From the NCBI GenBank assembly GCA_051881815.1, contig JBJEQP010000112.1:1-32815 (forward strand): a DNA stretch of 32,815 bases. The letters run 5' to 3'. The position numbers were made by a program, and so were the translations under genes. The DNA comes from UMGS363 sp051881815 (GTDB lineage Bacteria; Bacillota; Clostridia; Oscillospirales; Ruminococcaceae). The notes beneath the pieces are model-generated. The model was not told the DNA's origin. It saw only the letters and a list, made by a program, of their open reading frames with translations, and ran no database searches. Numbering within the stretch: the first letter of the stretch is position 1; every line of letters starts with the position of its first letter. Below are positions 8,278 to 17,700 of this stretch, piece after piece.

Positions 8278-9308
8278 AATACTTTCCTTTCAAAATCAAT
8301 AGTGACGGGAAGCTCTGCAAGTGCCGCCGTTACGCCGTTTCCTGCCATTTTCGGGAATATCAGCTTTCCTCCGGCTTTAACAGCGCTGCGCTCGCATACG
8401 TTGTCTGTACCCGTTCTTTCCAGAACAAAATCCGAACCCGAAAAGCTGCCGCTTATGTTCATAAGTTCCTCTGCTGAGAATGTCAGCAGGCGTATTTTAT
8501 GCTTATGGCAGAACTCCGACAATCCCTTTTCATCGGATTTTATATCTATCGTAGCGGCAGAACAAAGTCTGTCGGGGTCAATGCCGGCGGTTCTAAGACA
8601 ATGTTCGGCGTGTGCTTCTATTACTTCAAACGGAGTATTTCTTTTGCACCCAATTCCAATAATAATATTTCTCGGAACAAGAGAAAGCGTTACATCAAAG
8701 GGCTTTTTTGAGCCGTCTGTACTTATACATATACCTATGCGGCAAGCTCCGTCCTTCAAAAGCTCAGGCGGTATATTTTCACACAGATATTCGCTGCAAA
8801 GTCCTATCTTTTCACCGTTAAGAACCGCAGCTGCTATTTCCTTAGCTGCATTTATATCGGTTATTATAAGTCCGTTCGCCTTTGCAAAGCTGTCAGGTGA
8901 AAAATGCCCTCCAACATCTGTTGCAGTAGTTATTACGGGAACAGCACCGATATTTTCCGCTATAAGCTCCGCAAGACGGTTTGCACCGCCGATATGCCCC
9001 GACAATATCGGCACCGCAAATTTTCCGCAGTCGTCTATTACTATTACCGCAGGGTCGCAGTTTTTTGATACTATATAAGGAGCAATCGAACGCACAGCTA
9101 TTCCGCAGGCACATACAAATATCAGCGCATCATAATAACTGAAAAACTCTGCGGAAAGGCTGCTGATATCATTAAAAGTATGGGCTCTTTCATCGGAGTG
9201 AGTATGAAAACAGAATCGCTCTGCCTTATGCTTTTCATTGAGAAACGCTGCAATTTTACGGGACAGCAGCCGACCATTTTCTGTTACTGATATTACAGCA
9301 ATTTTCAT
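8274..9308 (-). CDS. cbiG: Cobalt-precorrin-5A hydrolase CbiG
   Basis: A 344-residue enzyme that opens the delta-lactone of cobalt-precorrin-5A and releases the two-carbon fragment as acetaldehyde. This step is specific to the anaerobic pathway. The central block has K-N-C-D-P-A-V-I-V-I-D-D followed by PILSGHIGGANRLAE and PVITTATD. The C-terminal domain begins with IIIGIGCKRNTP and ends with a conserved G-N-G-V-T-A-A-L-A-E-L segment. Length fits full CbiG with both domains. It overlaps cbiF and cbiH by 4 bases each. Confidence 0.94.
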   Translation of the reverse strand: MKIAVISVTENGRLLSRKIAAFLNEKHKAERFCFHTHSDERAHTFNDISSLSAEFFSYYDALIFVCACGIAVRSIAPYIVSKNCDPAVIVIDDCGKFAVPILSGHIGGANRLAELIAENIGAVPVITTATDVGGHFSPDSFAKANGLIITDINAAKEIAAAVLNGEKIGLCSEYLCENIPPELLKDGACRIGICISTDGSKKPFDVTLSLVPRNIIIGIGCKRNTPFEVIEAHAEHCLRTAGIDPDRLCSAATIDIKSDEKGLSEFCHKHKIRLLTFSAEELMNISGSFSGSDFVLERTGTDNVCERSAVKAGGKLIFPKMAGNGVTAALAELPVTIDFERKVL

Positions 9309-10060
9309 TTCTGCGCCTTTCTGAATTTCGTTTCAAAGTTTGGGTCGTATAACTTGGACAGGAAACGGTTTTCTCCGAGAAATCTGCCTACAACGATGAG
9401 CGCCGTCTTGTTTATACCGTGCTTTTCTGCTGTTTCCGCAAGAGTGCCAACAGTACAGCGGCAGACCTTTTCGTCGGGCCAGCTTGCTTTGTACACTATT
9501 GCGGCAGGAGTATCGGCGGAATATCCTCCTTTTTGCAGGCGCTCCGAAAGTGCGGCGGTCATTCCTGCGCTGAGAAATATCACCATTGAAGTACCGTGCG
9601 CCGCAAGGCTTTCTATGCTCTCGGTTCCGGGGACGGGAGTTTTACCTTCCATTCGTGTTATAATGACCGATTGTGAAACCTCCGGCAAAGTATATTCCGC
9701 TTTCAGCGCAGCTGCCGCACCGCAAAAGGAGCTTACTCCCGGGCAGACATTATACTTTATTCCAAGGCTGTCCAGCTTGTCCATCTGCTCCCGTATTGCC
9801 CCGTAAAGTGATGGGTCGCCGGTATGGAGCCGCACAATGTTTTTGCCGGAGTTTTCTGCTTGCTGAATCACAGAAACCACCTCGTCCAAGGTCATATATG
9901 CGCTGTTGTATATATCACAGCTGAACTTTGCATATTTCAAAATCTCGGGATTTACCAGCGATCCAGCATAAATTATTACATCTGCATTTTCAATAAGGCT
10001 TTTGCCTCTCAGCGTGATAAGGTCTGCCGCACCGCAGCCTGCTCCAACAAAATCAACCAT
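9305..10060 (-). CDS. cbiF: Cobalt-precorrin-4 C11-methyltransferase CbiF
   Basis: A 251-residue SAM-dependent methylase that methylates C11. Motifs include VDFVGAGCGAADLITLRG at the N terminus, IYAGSLVNPE, LHTGDPSLYGAI, GVSSFCGAAAAL, and P-V-P-G-T-E-S-I-E-S-L-A in the middle, all characteristic of CbiF/CobM. The ATG at 10060 follows GGAGGAG at a good distance and overlaps the end of cbiD by 8 bases. An earlier in-frame start at 10114 adds 18 residues read from within cbiD and was rejected. Confidence 0.95.
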   Translation of the reverse strand: MVDFVGAGCGAADLITLRGKSLIENADVIIYAGSLVNPEILKYAKFSCDIYNSAYMTLDEVVSVIQQAENSGKNIVRLHTGDPSLYGAIREQMDKLDSLGIKYNVCPGVSSFCGAAAALKAEYTLPEVSQSVIITRMEGKTPVPGTESIESLAAHGTSMVIFLSAGMTAALSERLQKGGYSADTPAAIVYKASWPDEKVCRCTVGTLAETAEKHGINKTALIVVGRFLGENRFLSKLYDPNFETKFRKAQK

Positions 10061-11192
10061 TGTACTCCTCCGAAATAATGCTGATAAGCTCATCGGCAAG
10101 AGAAGTTCCGACAACTAACCCATGCTTGTCCGAAAACATTACCGCACCTATCTTTACCGCATTTTTTACCTTTGCATTTAAATAATACTCCGCTCTCTGC
10201 GCAAGTATATCAAGCGTTTTTTCCATACAGCCGTGCTTTTTCAGAATATCAAGTGCAGCGTCCACAGTAGCGCAGTCGGGTATTTCTTTCAGCACCGCTG
10301 TTTCCGCGCCTGCAAGCACTCCGCAGGTCACAAGCACGTCCATGCGTCCGTCAGCCTGTGCGGAATGTGTATTCATAATTCCGGTACCCAGTTTTACCAG
10401 CTTTCCCATATGACCGATAATAAGAATACTCTCAAAACCGAATTCAAGGGCAATATCTATTGCTTCTCCGATGAAATTGCTGCATTTAACGCTTTTTTCA
10501 AGGGCAAACGGCATTGTCTTTTGTATAAAATTTTCGCTGTAATTTCCGAGAGTGAGCAAAAGAGCCTTGTGTCCCTCCGCAAGGCGCATTTTTTCTTCAA
10601 GACGTATTGTATCAATAAGCGCCGAACTGCTCATCGGCTCAACAATTCCGCTTGTACCTATTATTGAAATGCCGCCCTCAATACCCATTCGGGGATTATA
10701 TGTCTTTTTTGCAAGCTCCTCGCCGCCCGGAACGGATATTTCTATACCGAAACCACCGTGATGATCATACTTTTCGGCCATATCATTTACAGCAGTAGCT
10801 ATCATTTTTCGTGGTACAGAATTTATGGCGTATTCACCGACAGGTTGGTCAAGACCGTCTTTTGTGACTATGCCTATGCCCTCTCCGCCGGTGATTTTCA
10901 CGCCATAAGGTATTCTGATTGCTTTTGCAAAAACAAGTATGCCGTTTGTTATGTCAGGGTCGTCACCGCTGTCCTTTTTTACAGCACAGGAAGCATATTC
11001 GTGACCTATCTCGGCGTTAAGCACTTCAAGCTTAAGCGGAACACCTTTTGGGGTCATGATTTCCGAAAACTTTGTCACACAGCCGCTTATAAGCATTTCC
11101 GCTGCCGCTCCTGCCGCAGCTGCCGCACAGGAGCCTGTTGTATATCCACAGCGCAGCTTCTGAGCGCCGCGAAATATGTACTGTTCCGGCAT
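10053..11192 (-). CDS. cbiD: Cobalt-precorrin-5B C1-methyltransferase CbiD
   Basis: An enzyme of about 379 residues that methylates C1 after lactone opening; it is a hallmark of the oxygen-independent pathway. The N terminus LRCGYTTGSCAAAAA is diagnostic. Further family blocks are VKKDSGDDPDITNG, a G-G-E-G-I-G-I-V-T-K-D-G-L segment, GGISIIGTSGIVEPMS, and L-I-I-G-H-M-G-K-L-V-K-L-G. Two in-frame ATGs exist at 11198 and 11192. AAGGGGG is about 7 bases from the second and almost abuts the first, so I chose 11192. It follows the lipoprotein gene by about 25 bases and begins the ring-modification block. Confidence 0.96.
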   Translation of the reverse strand: MPEQYIFRGAQKLRCGYTTGSCAAAAAGAAAEMLISGCVTKFSEIMTPKGVPLKLEVLNAEIGHEYASCAVKKDSGDDPDITNGILVFAKAIRIPYGVKITGGEGIGIVTKDGLDQPVGEYAINSVPRKMIATAVNDMAEKYDHHGGFGIEISVPGGEELAKKTYNPRMGIEGGISIIGTSGIVEPMSSSALIDTIRLEEKMRLAEGHKALLLTLGNYSENFIQKTMPFALEKSVKCSNFIGEAIDIALEFGFESILIIGHMGKLVKLGTGIMNTHSAQADGRMDVLVTCGVLAGAETAVLKEIPDCATVDAALDILKKHGCMEKTLDILAQRAEYYLNAKVKNAVKIGAVMFSDKHGLVVGTSLADELISIISEEYNG

Positions 11193-11217
11193 GATCATTC
11201 CCCCTTATGGATCGTTA

Positions 11218-11796
11218 TCAGTCGTTTACAATATCGGAAATAGAAATTCCGTACTGCTCGGTAAAATAAGCTTCAAGCGACGCAACATCTCCCTTGAGTC
11301 TGTCGTTAGCGCTGTCGTATCTTCCGCTGTCCTTTGTGCTCTGAGTGGAATCATTGTGGTCAATGTCTTCAATCTTAACGATCTCTCCTGCGCTCAGGTC
11401 GTAAGTATAGTAAAAACCTGTACCCATCATAGAAACATAGTAATACTGCTCAACCGTATTGCTGTTATAATCAAATGTATAGTATTCCACCGTTTCATTG
11501 CCCTCAAGGTCGGTCTTTACAAAGCTTACCGTCTTTGAGGACTTGTCTGCGGTTATCTTCAAACCTGCGCCCTCAAAGGGTGAATGTTCCGTATCAAGAT
11601 AGGTAAGCACTCCGTTTTCTTCTGTAAATACGGAAACTCCGCCTGCGCTGTCCTGCTGTTCCTCTGTCTGAGCAGCTTCACTCTGTACTGCTGTTGTGCT
11701 TTCTGACGCTGTCTGAGTGCTGCCGTTATCTCCCGAACAAGCCGCCAAAGACATTACTGCTGCCATTGCTGCAATAGCTAAAACTACCTTTTTCAT
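11218..11796 (-). CDS. Small lipoprotein of unknown function inside the cobalamin operon
   Basis: This predicted 192-residue surface lipoprotein has a lysine-led hydrophobic signal peptide and a lipobox ending at C20 (MSLAAC). A low-complexity stretch rich in Ser, Thr, Gln and Glu follows (about residues 21-58) and would act as a flexible tether. The rest (about 60-192) is a soluble, Tyr- and Asp-rich domain with beta-like alternation (Y-Y-T-F-D-Y and F-Y-Y-T-Y-D-L) and no motif I recognise. The ATG at 11796 has GGAGG eight bases upstream; a TTG at 11811 would overlap this site. It sits between the chlD-type gene and cbiD. Its position suggests a link to metal or corrinoid handling at the membrane, but that is inference only. 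Confidence 0.85.
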   Translation of the reverse strand: MKKVVLAIAAMAAVMSLAACSGDNGSTQTASESTTAVQSEAAQTEEQQDSAGGVSVFTEENGVLTYLDTEHSPFEGAGLKITADKSSKTVSFVKTDLEGNETVEYYTFDYNSNTVEQYYYVSMMGTGFYYTYDLSAGEIVKIEDIDHNDSTQSTKDSGRYDSANDRLKGDVASLEAYFTEQYGISISDIVND

Positions 11797-11847
11797 TTTT
11801 TCTTCCTCCAAATTTTTTAATGTTTTTATATGAAAGCCGTTTGGCTA

Positions 11848-13683
11848 TCATTCATTGTTTATAAAGCTACGGACATTTTCCTCCACAGCGGAACCTGTCA
11901 CATCGTCAAGTCTGATATATTCCGCTCCCATACGCTCGGCTATCTGCTTAGCAAAGCCAAATTTTATATAGCCGTTTTCGGTGTCAAGCACCATTGCGCC
12001 TGCGCCCGAATGACTTACCTGTTCCGCCGCAGTAAGTGCGTCCCCCAACGGATCGTTTGTATGCAAAGAAATGTTTGCCTTGCCGTCGGAAATAAGTATA
12101 AGATATTGAAGTGCGTCGGGAGTTCTTATCCGCTCCGCCCGGAGAAGCGCACACGCCTGAGCGATCCCTGCCGCCAAAGGGGTTTTGCCGCCTGTGGGAA
12201 GCTCGTCCATACATTTCCGTGCAAGCTCCGGGCTTCCCGTTATGCTGAGCAAAGTACGGGCGCCCTCACCTCGGAACGCCACAACTCCCACACGGTCACG
12301 CTTTTGGTACGCTTCGGACAAAAGTCCCCTTACAGCGCTCTTGACCGCTCTCATTCGCCGCTTTGCTCCCATTGAACCGCTTGCGTCCACAACAAAAATT
12401 ATGGTCGCACCTGTGCGTTTTTCCCGTATCTTCTGCCGAAAATCGGAGCTTTTCACAGACAGCTTCATACCCATTGGCGGAGTTCTTGACCGCTGATTCA
12501 AAGCAGCGCAGCACAAGGTCGGTATAATTGCAATATCACGGCATTTTCCATGCGGAATAGTGCTGCGAACATATCTGCCACTGTTCTCACTTGTTACCGT
12601 CTTGCTTCTTTTACCGCTGCCGCCGTTTTTTCCTGAGGCAGACTTTATGCTTTCGGCGGACAAAGGTATCTCACCGTCCGACTTTTCCGTTTGTTCATGC
12701 GTGTTTGCCGAGTTGTCCTCCTGCACAGTATCATTCTGCGAAATATCGGTCTGATTTTCCTCCGAATTGTCCGAAGAATCATCCTCGCCGTCATCGGAGC
12801 GGTTTTCCTGCTCCGAAACGGGTTCTGCTGTCTGAGGGGTTCTCATTCTGTGGGGCAGTACCATTTTAGCTGCTTCGGAAACATCGCTTTCGCTGACAGT
12901 TTCGCCTCCGTGCCACGCACAAAGTGCCTTTGCCGTTTCCGTCAGTATTATTTCGCAGCGGTTGCCCTCGCAGCAGGCTTTATCGGCAACAAGGGCGATA
13001 AGCTGCAATATTTCTTCCGTAACGGAAACTTTTTTCAATCTCTCTGCCGCTTCAAAAATACGCTTTGCAAGCAGTTCTTCCTCCGCTTTGTATTTACGGC
13101 AGAACTGTTCGGGGTCGTTTTCATAATCAAGTCTGCGGCGGATAATTTCCGTGCGTGCTTCAACATCATTTTCACCCTGCATACTCACGAACAGCCCAAA
13201 TTTGTCAAGAAGCTGGGGACGGAGCTGCCCCTCTTCGGGATTCATTGTTCCAATGGGAATACAGCAGCAAGGGTGACTGTATGATATTCCGTCACGCCGC
13301 ACAACATTTTCTTCTGCGGAAATAACCTCCGTCAGAATATCTGCAATGTGCGTTCCCAGAAGATTTATTTCGTCAACATAAAGAAAATTTCCGTCCGCAT
13401 CATATAAAAGCCCTTTTTCAAAGCGCCTTTCGCCACCATTCACCGCTTTGGACAGATCAAGAGTACCCACAAGCCTGTCCTCGGTAACATTGAGCGGAAC
13501 TTCGACCACCTTATGTCCCGCTGCAGAAGCAAGTCCACGAACAGCCGTTGATTTCGCTGTTCCCTTTTCGCCCGAAATAAGCACGCCGCCTATGGCAGGA
13601 TCAACTGCGTTAAGTATAAGCACCAGTTTCAGCTGTTCCTGACCGACAATTGCCGTAAACGGAAAGGGAAAACCGCCGCTCAT
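11848..13683 (-). CDS. ChlD/BchD-type chelatase subunit: AAA+ domain, acidic linker, VWA domain
   Basis: A 611-residue partner subunit for a CobN/BchH-type metal chelatase. The N-terminal AAA+ domain resembles that of the neighbouring ChlI-type protein and keeps Walker A (GEKGTAKS, 38-45) and Walker B (LYVDEINLL, 101-109). A strongly acidic, Ser/Asn-rich linker follows (about 280-350). The C-terminal VWA domain has an intact metal-ion-dependent adhesion site: D433-A-S435-G-S437 in FVVDASGSMG, with T501 in TGGKTPL. In magnesium chelatases such a subunit forms a ring with ChlI, and ATP hydrolysis drives metal insertion by the large subunit. It overlaps the chlI-type gene by 4 bases. The substrate (cobalt or another metal, corrinoid or other tetrapyrrole) cannot be read from the sequence. 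Confidence 0.9.
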   Translation of the reverse strand: MSGGFPFPFTAIVGQEQLKLVLILNAVDPAIGGVLISGEKGTAKSTAVRGLASAAGHKVVEVPLNVTEDRLVGTLDLSKAVNGGERRFEKGLLYDADGNFLYVDEINLLGTHIADILTEVISAEENVVRRDGISYSHPCCCIPIGTMNPEEGQLRPQLLDKFGLFVSMQGENDVEARTEIIRRRLDYENDPEQFCRKYKAEEELLAKRIFEAAERLKKVSVTEEILQLIALVADKACCEGNRCEIILTETAKALCAWHGGETVSESDVSEAAKMVLPHRMRTPQTAEPVSEQENRSDDGEDDSSDNSEENQTDISQNDTVQEDNSANTHEQTEKSDGEIPLSAESIKSASGKNGGSGKRSKTVTSENSGRYVRSTIPHGKCRDIAIIPTLCCAALNQRSRTPPMGMKLSVKSSDFRQKIREKRTGATIIFVVDASGSMGAKRRMRAVKSAVRGLLSEAYQKRDRVGVVAFRGEGARTLLSITGSPELARKCMDELPTGGKTPLAAGIAQACALLRAERIRTPDALQYLILISDGKANISLHTNDPLGDALTAAEQVSHSGAGAMVLDTENGYIKFGFAKQIAERMGAEYIRLDDVTGSAVEENVRSFINNE

Positions 13684-14705
13684 ACTCCCTCACGGCTTTC
13701 TATCATTCCAAAAACGGAGTCAATGTCCATTCGCTGCTCCTCAAAGGGCTTGCGGCGCATTCTGTGGGGAAGGACAAGCTCTGCCGCAAGCCTCATATCT
13801 TCTTTAGAAACTTCTTTTCTGCCCTCATAAGCAGCATTTGCGCAAGCGGTCTTTATCATGGATATATCCGCCCTGTGTCCGTCAACGCCGAGAGAAACGG
13901 ATATTTCCGCCGCAAGATGAAGTATTCCGTCGGAATAGGAAACGCTGTTTAACAGTTTTCCTGCTTCATTTATTTTATGACAGAGTTTTTCCTGCTCGGG
14001 TCTCCATTTTTCAAGGAACGCTTCGGGATTATGTTCATACTCAAGATACCGCTTGACAACCTCAGTACGCATTTCTATGTCTTTTTCTCCGCAAACGTCC
14101 ACCACAAGTCCGAATCTGTCAAGAAGCTGCGGACGAAGGTCGCCTTCCTCGGGATTCATCGTACCCACAAGAACAAATTTTGCAGGGTGACTGAATGAAA
14201 CTCCCTCACGCTCTACGGTATTTACTCCCATAGCCGCAGAGTCAAGTATAACGTCCACAACGTGGTCATCAAGCAGATTTATCTCGTCAATATAAAGAAT
14301 ATTTCGGTTAGCGTCTGCAAGTATGCCCGGCTCAAAATGCTTCTCGCCTGTGGTAAGGGCTTTTTCAATGTCAAGCGTTCCAACAACTCTGTCCTCGGTA
14401 GCGCTGACAGGCAGGTCAACCACTCTCATTCGCCTTGTTACCGCTGTAAGCTCAGCTTTGCTGCGGCAGTTGTCGCATTGACAGCTTCTGTCGTCAGGGT
14501 CGCAGGAAAAAGGACAGCCTTGTACCTCTCTGCGCTCGGGCAGCACTTCCGTAAGCGCTCTTACAGCCGTCGATTTTGCCGTACCCTTTTCGCCCTTTAT
14601 CAGAACTCCGCCCAGCGCAGGATTTATAAGATTAAGTATCAGCGCACGCTTCATTTTTTCCTGTCCGACTATTGCCGTGAACGGAAAATATTCTTTTTTA
14701 TTCAT
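13680..14705 (-). CDS. ChlI/BchI-type AAA+ ATPase subunit of a metal chelatase
   Basis: A 341-residue AAA+ ATPase of the magnesium chelatase I family. Walker A is GEKGTAKS (38-45), Walker B is ILYIDEINLLDDH (136-148), and the GTMNPEEGDLRPQLLDRFGL block carries the arginine-rich region typical of the family. An insertion after Walker A contains five cysteines (C64, C68, C75, C77, C80), which could bind a metal or form a redox switch. The gene lies directly after the cobN-type gene with a one-base overlap (14705) and before the chlD-type gene with a 4-base overlap, so the three probably form one chelatase. Confidence 0.92.
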   Translation of the reverse strand: MNKKEYFPFTAIVGQEKMKRALILNLINPALGGVLIKGEKGTAKSTAVRALTEVLPERREVQGCPFSCDPDDRSCQCDNCRSKAELTAVTRRMRVVDLPVSATEDRVVGTLDIEKALTTGEKHFEPGILADANRNILYIDEINLLDDHVVDVILDSAAMGVNTVEREGVSFSHPAKFVLVGTMNPEEGDLRPQLLDRFGLVVDVCGEKDIEMRTEVVKRYLEYEHNPEAFLEKWRPEQEKLCHKINEAGKLLNSVSYSDGILHLAAEISVSLGVDGHRADISMIKTACANAAYEGRKEVSKEDMRLAAELVLPHRMRRKPFEEQRMDIDSVFGMIESREGV

Positions 14706-17700
14706 CAGTTTTCACCCTCTATCCTGTTTTCCGTTTCAAGATATGCACGCCGTATAGCTTCAAGCTGTTCCTCGGTGGCGTTCCAGTATCCTCGGCGGCT
14801 GTATTCCTCCATTTGCTCCAGAATATCCATATATGCATAAGGATTGTTTTCCTCCATGCGGCGGCGCATTTCCTCGTCTTCCGCATATTTTGCACAAAGG
14901 TCGTTGTAGACCCATTGCTCCACAGCGCCCGTAGTTGCGGCAAGACCCATAACATTCTCAAATCGCTCGGCAATTTTCTGTGCGCCGTGATATTTGTGCG
15001 CAAGCATTCCGTCTATCCATTTCGGATTAAGCACTCTTGTGCGTATGCCCTTTGCAACGGCCTTTTCTGCAGATTCCGTAACGGGTACCGCTCCCGTGGT
15101 GTCGGTCACAAGCATTACCGCCTTTTTGCCCTTTACCATTTCAACGGATTTAGCAAGTCCGCCGAAAAATTCATAATAATGGTCAAGGTCGGTTATCTCA
15201 TATTCGTTGTTGTCACGCACCTGCGATACTAGTTCTACGCTTTTCAGATTTTGTTCATACAGCTCATCAATATCGCCTCCTCGCATTTTTCGGTTGTAAA
15301 CATAATGCAGCGAAGATAAGAACTGACTTCCTATCTGTTCTTCTTTTTCCCATGCTTTCGTTTCAATGATAGAGGTGATCCCCGTGCCGTATTCTCCCTC
15401 ACGGGGGCCGAAAATTCTTGTTACGGAAAGGCTTTCCGCCTCTTCCTCGTCATAACCTCTGTCCAAAAGATATTGATATATCTTCTCAGAATTTGCTTTC
15501 ATGTAATTCTGCTCTGCGGTTTCATCGGCTTCGTTTACAAGATGAAGCAGGTCGTCCAGATTATCTATAATATTTGGGAAAAGGTCACGGAAAAATCCGC
15601 AGATATTTATTGTAACGTCAATACGGGGTCTGCCAAGCTCTTCAATAGGGATAAGCTCATATTTCGGATTCCATGGGGAGTTCCCCTTTGCAAGCCTTGC
15701 ACCAAGATACGCCATTATCTGACCTATCGTTTCGCCCTGAGTACGGGAGGTTTCAAGACCCCACAGAATTACCGCCGTCGAGTTTGGATAACAGCCATAC
15801 TCGCTGTAATAGGTTTTTATAGTGTTTTCGGCTGCCCTTGCACCTCTCTGATACGCCGTAAGCGTAGGAACGAAACGCTGGTCGAACTGATATAAATTAT
15901 ATCCTGTCGGAAGCACCTCGGGACTGCGGTAAATATCTCCTGCAGGCTTTGCAGGAATATATCCTCCCGAAAGAGCGTTCAGAAGCTGATCATTCTCCGC
16001 ATTGCACTTTATTTCGTTATATTTTTTACGTCCGTATTCAATAGTTTTACGCAAATTTTCGGGAACATCATCACCGTCAAAGTACCTGTCAAAATAATTC
16101 TCTGCAAGAGCATTTATTTCACGCAGTTTTTCACCGCCCTTTTCCTCCGCTTCCGCAAGATCTGCGCCAAGCTCGGCTGCGGCTATCTCATTCAGCGACG
16201 GAATATCATCATGTGGCTTTTTCAGCAGCTCACGAATATAGCAATGCGCCTCTTCATCGGAATAATCCTGCCCGAAAATATGAAGTCCTTTGGGTATAAG
16301 GGAGCTGTTGAGCCTGTAAAGCTCCGATTCAAGCTCTTCCATATCCGCAGGCAAATTCAGCTTTTGGGCAAGTGCGGAAATATTCTGCTTCACCTCACAG
16401 GCAGCACTTTCCGAAAATGCAAGCTGATGATGATAATCGTCAAGCATTGCGGAAAGCTCGGCATATTCGCCGTAAAGTCCGCTTTGTATGAACACAGGCG
16501 GCTGATATCCCACCAGAGCCGCATGAGAACGCCGCTTTGCAATGGTCGCCTCCGAGGGATTGCCGCAGTAATAAAGATAAAAATGGGGGATATCACCTAT
16601 AAGCATATCGGGATAACACAGACCGCTCATTCCAGATTCCTTGCCTTTGAGAAATTCAAGCGTTCCGTGAGTTCCGACGTGAATAACTGCGTCTGCACCA
16701 AATTTATCGTGCAGGTATTTGTAAAATGCAATATACTGATGATGCGGCGGTATTGATTTATCATGATACAGCTTATCCTGATCCTCATGAACGCCTCTTG
16801 ACGGCTGTATTCCTACCAGTACATTACCGTACATCGCCGCCGGAATAAGAAAATCGCCATTTTCGTCCGTCATTATATCGCCGCCCGGTTCTCCCCACGC
16901 GTCAATGACCGCTATTTTGTCAGGAAAACTGTCAAGGAATTTCTTGTAATCCGACAAAGGATATGTAAGCATTTTTTCGCTCTCAACATATTTTCCCGTA
17001 TTCACAAGTCCACCGTTTATAAAGTCCAACATCAGCTTTTCTGCGGAAATATCCTCGGTATCATATCCGTTTTCTTTAAGCAGAGATAATATCGCAGAAA
17101 CAGACCGGAAAGTATCAAGGAAAGCACCGCCGAAAACATTTGCCTCTCCCGGGGGATAATTGTAGCAGATAACAGCCACTTTTTTCTGCGGATTTTTCTT
17201 TTGTCTGAGTGCAATATATTTCTCCGTGCGCTGTGTAAGGGTTTCAAGCCGCTCGTCAATGATTTTTATCTCGTCTGTGGTAACATCAAAATCCTCAATG
17301 TAAACAGGTTCGGTCTTTGCGCCAACAGGCATTGTCACAACCGCTCCGTCCTGTTCCGGCAGCATTACCGAAATAAGCGCTTCCGAAGGAGTATTGCCCT
17401 GTACAGACTTGTTCCAATCTCTTTCTGTGCGCCTTGACATAAAGAACGGGTGCAGATAGGGAACATTAAGCTCTTTCAGCATATTTGTTCCTGCCGAAAT
17501 ATTGCCGCCCATAGGTCCTGCGCTAAGTCTGAACGACATAAAATTCAGTATTATCTCGGGCTTTTGGGGCAGAAAACCCGTCAGAAGCTTTTGCAGACTT
17601 CCGTCGTTAAGGCTGTCCGAGCCGGAAACCGCCACAGGCAGGACGTTTGCGCATTTCAGCATACGCTCCGTTATCACCGATACTGCTCCCGAATAATCCA

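Noticed and set aside
8302..9078. Long plus-strand open frame (about 258 codons) opposite cbiG
   Set aside because: It mirrors cbiG in the antisense direction and encodes a Ser/Pro-rich sequence without recognisable motifs.
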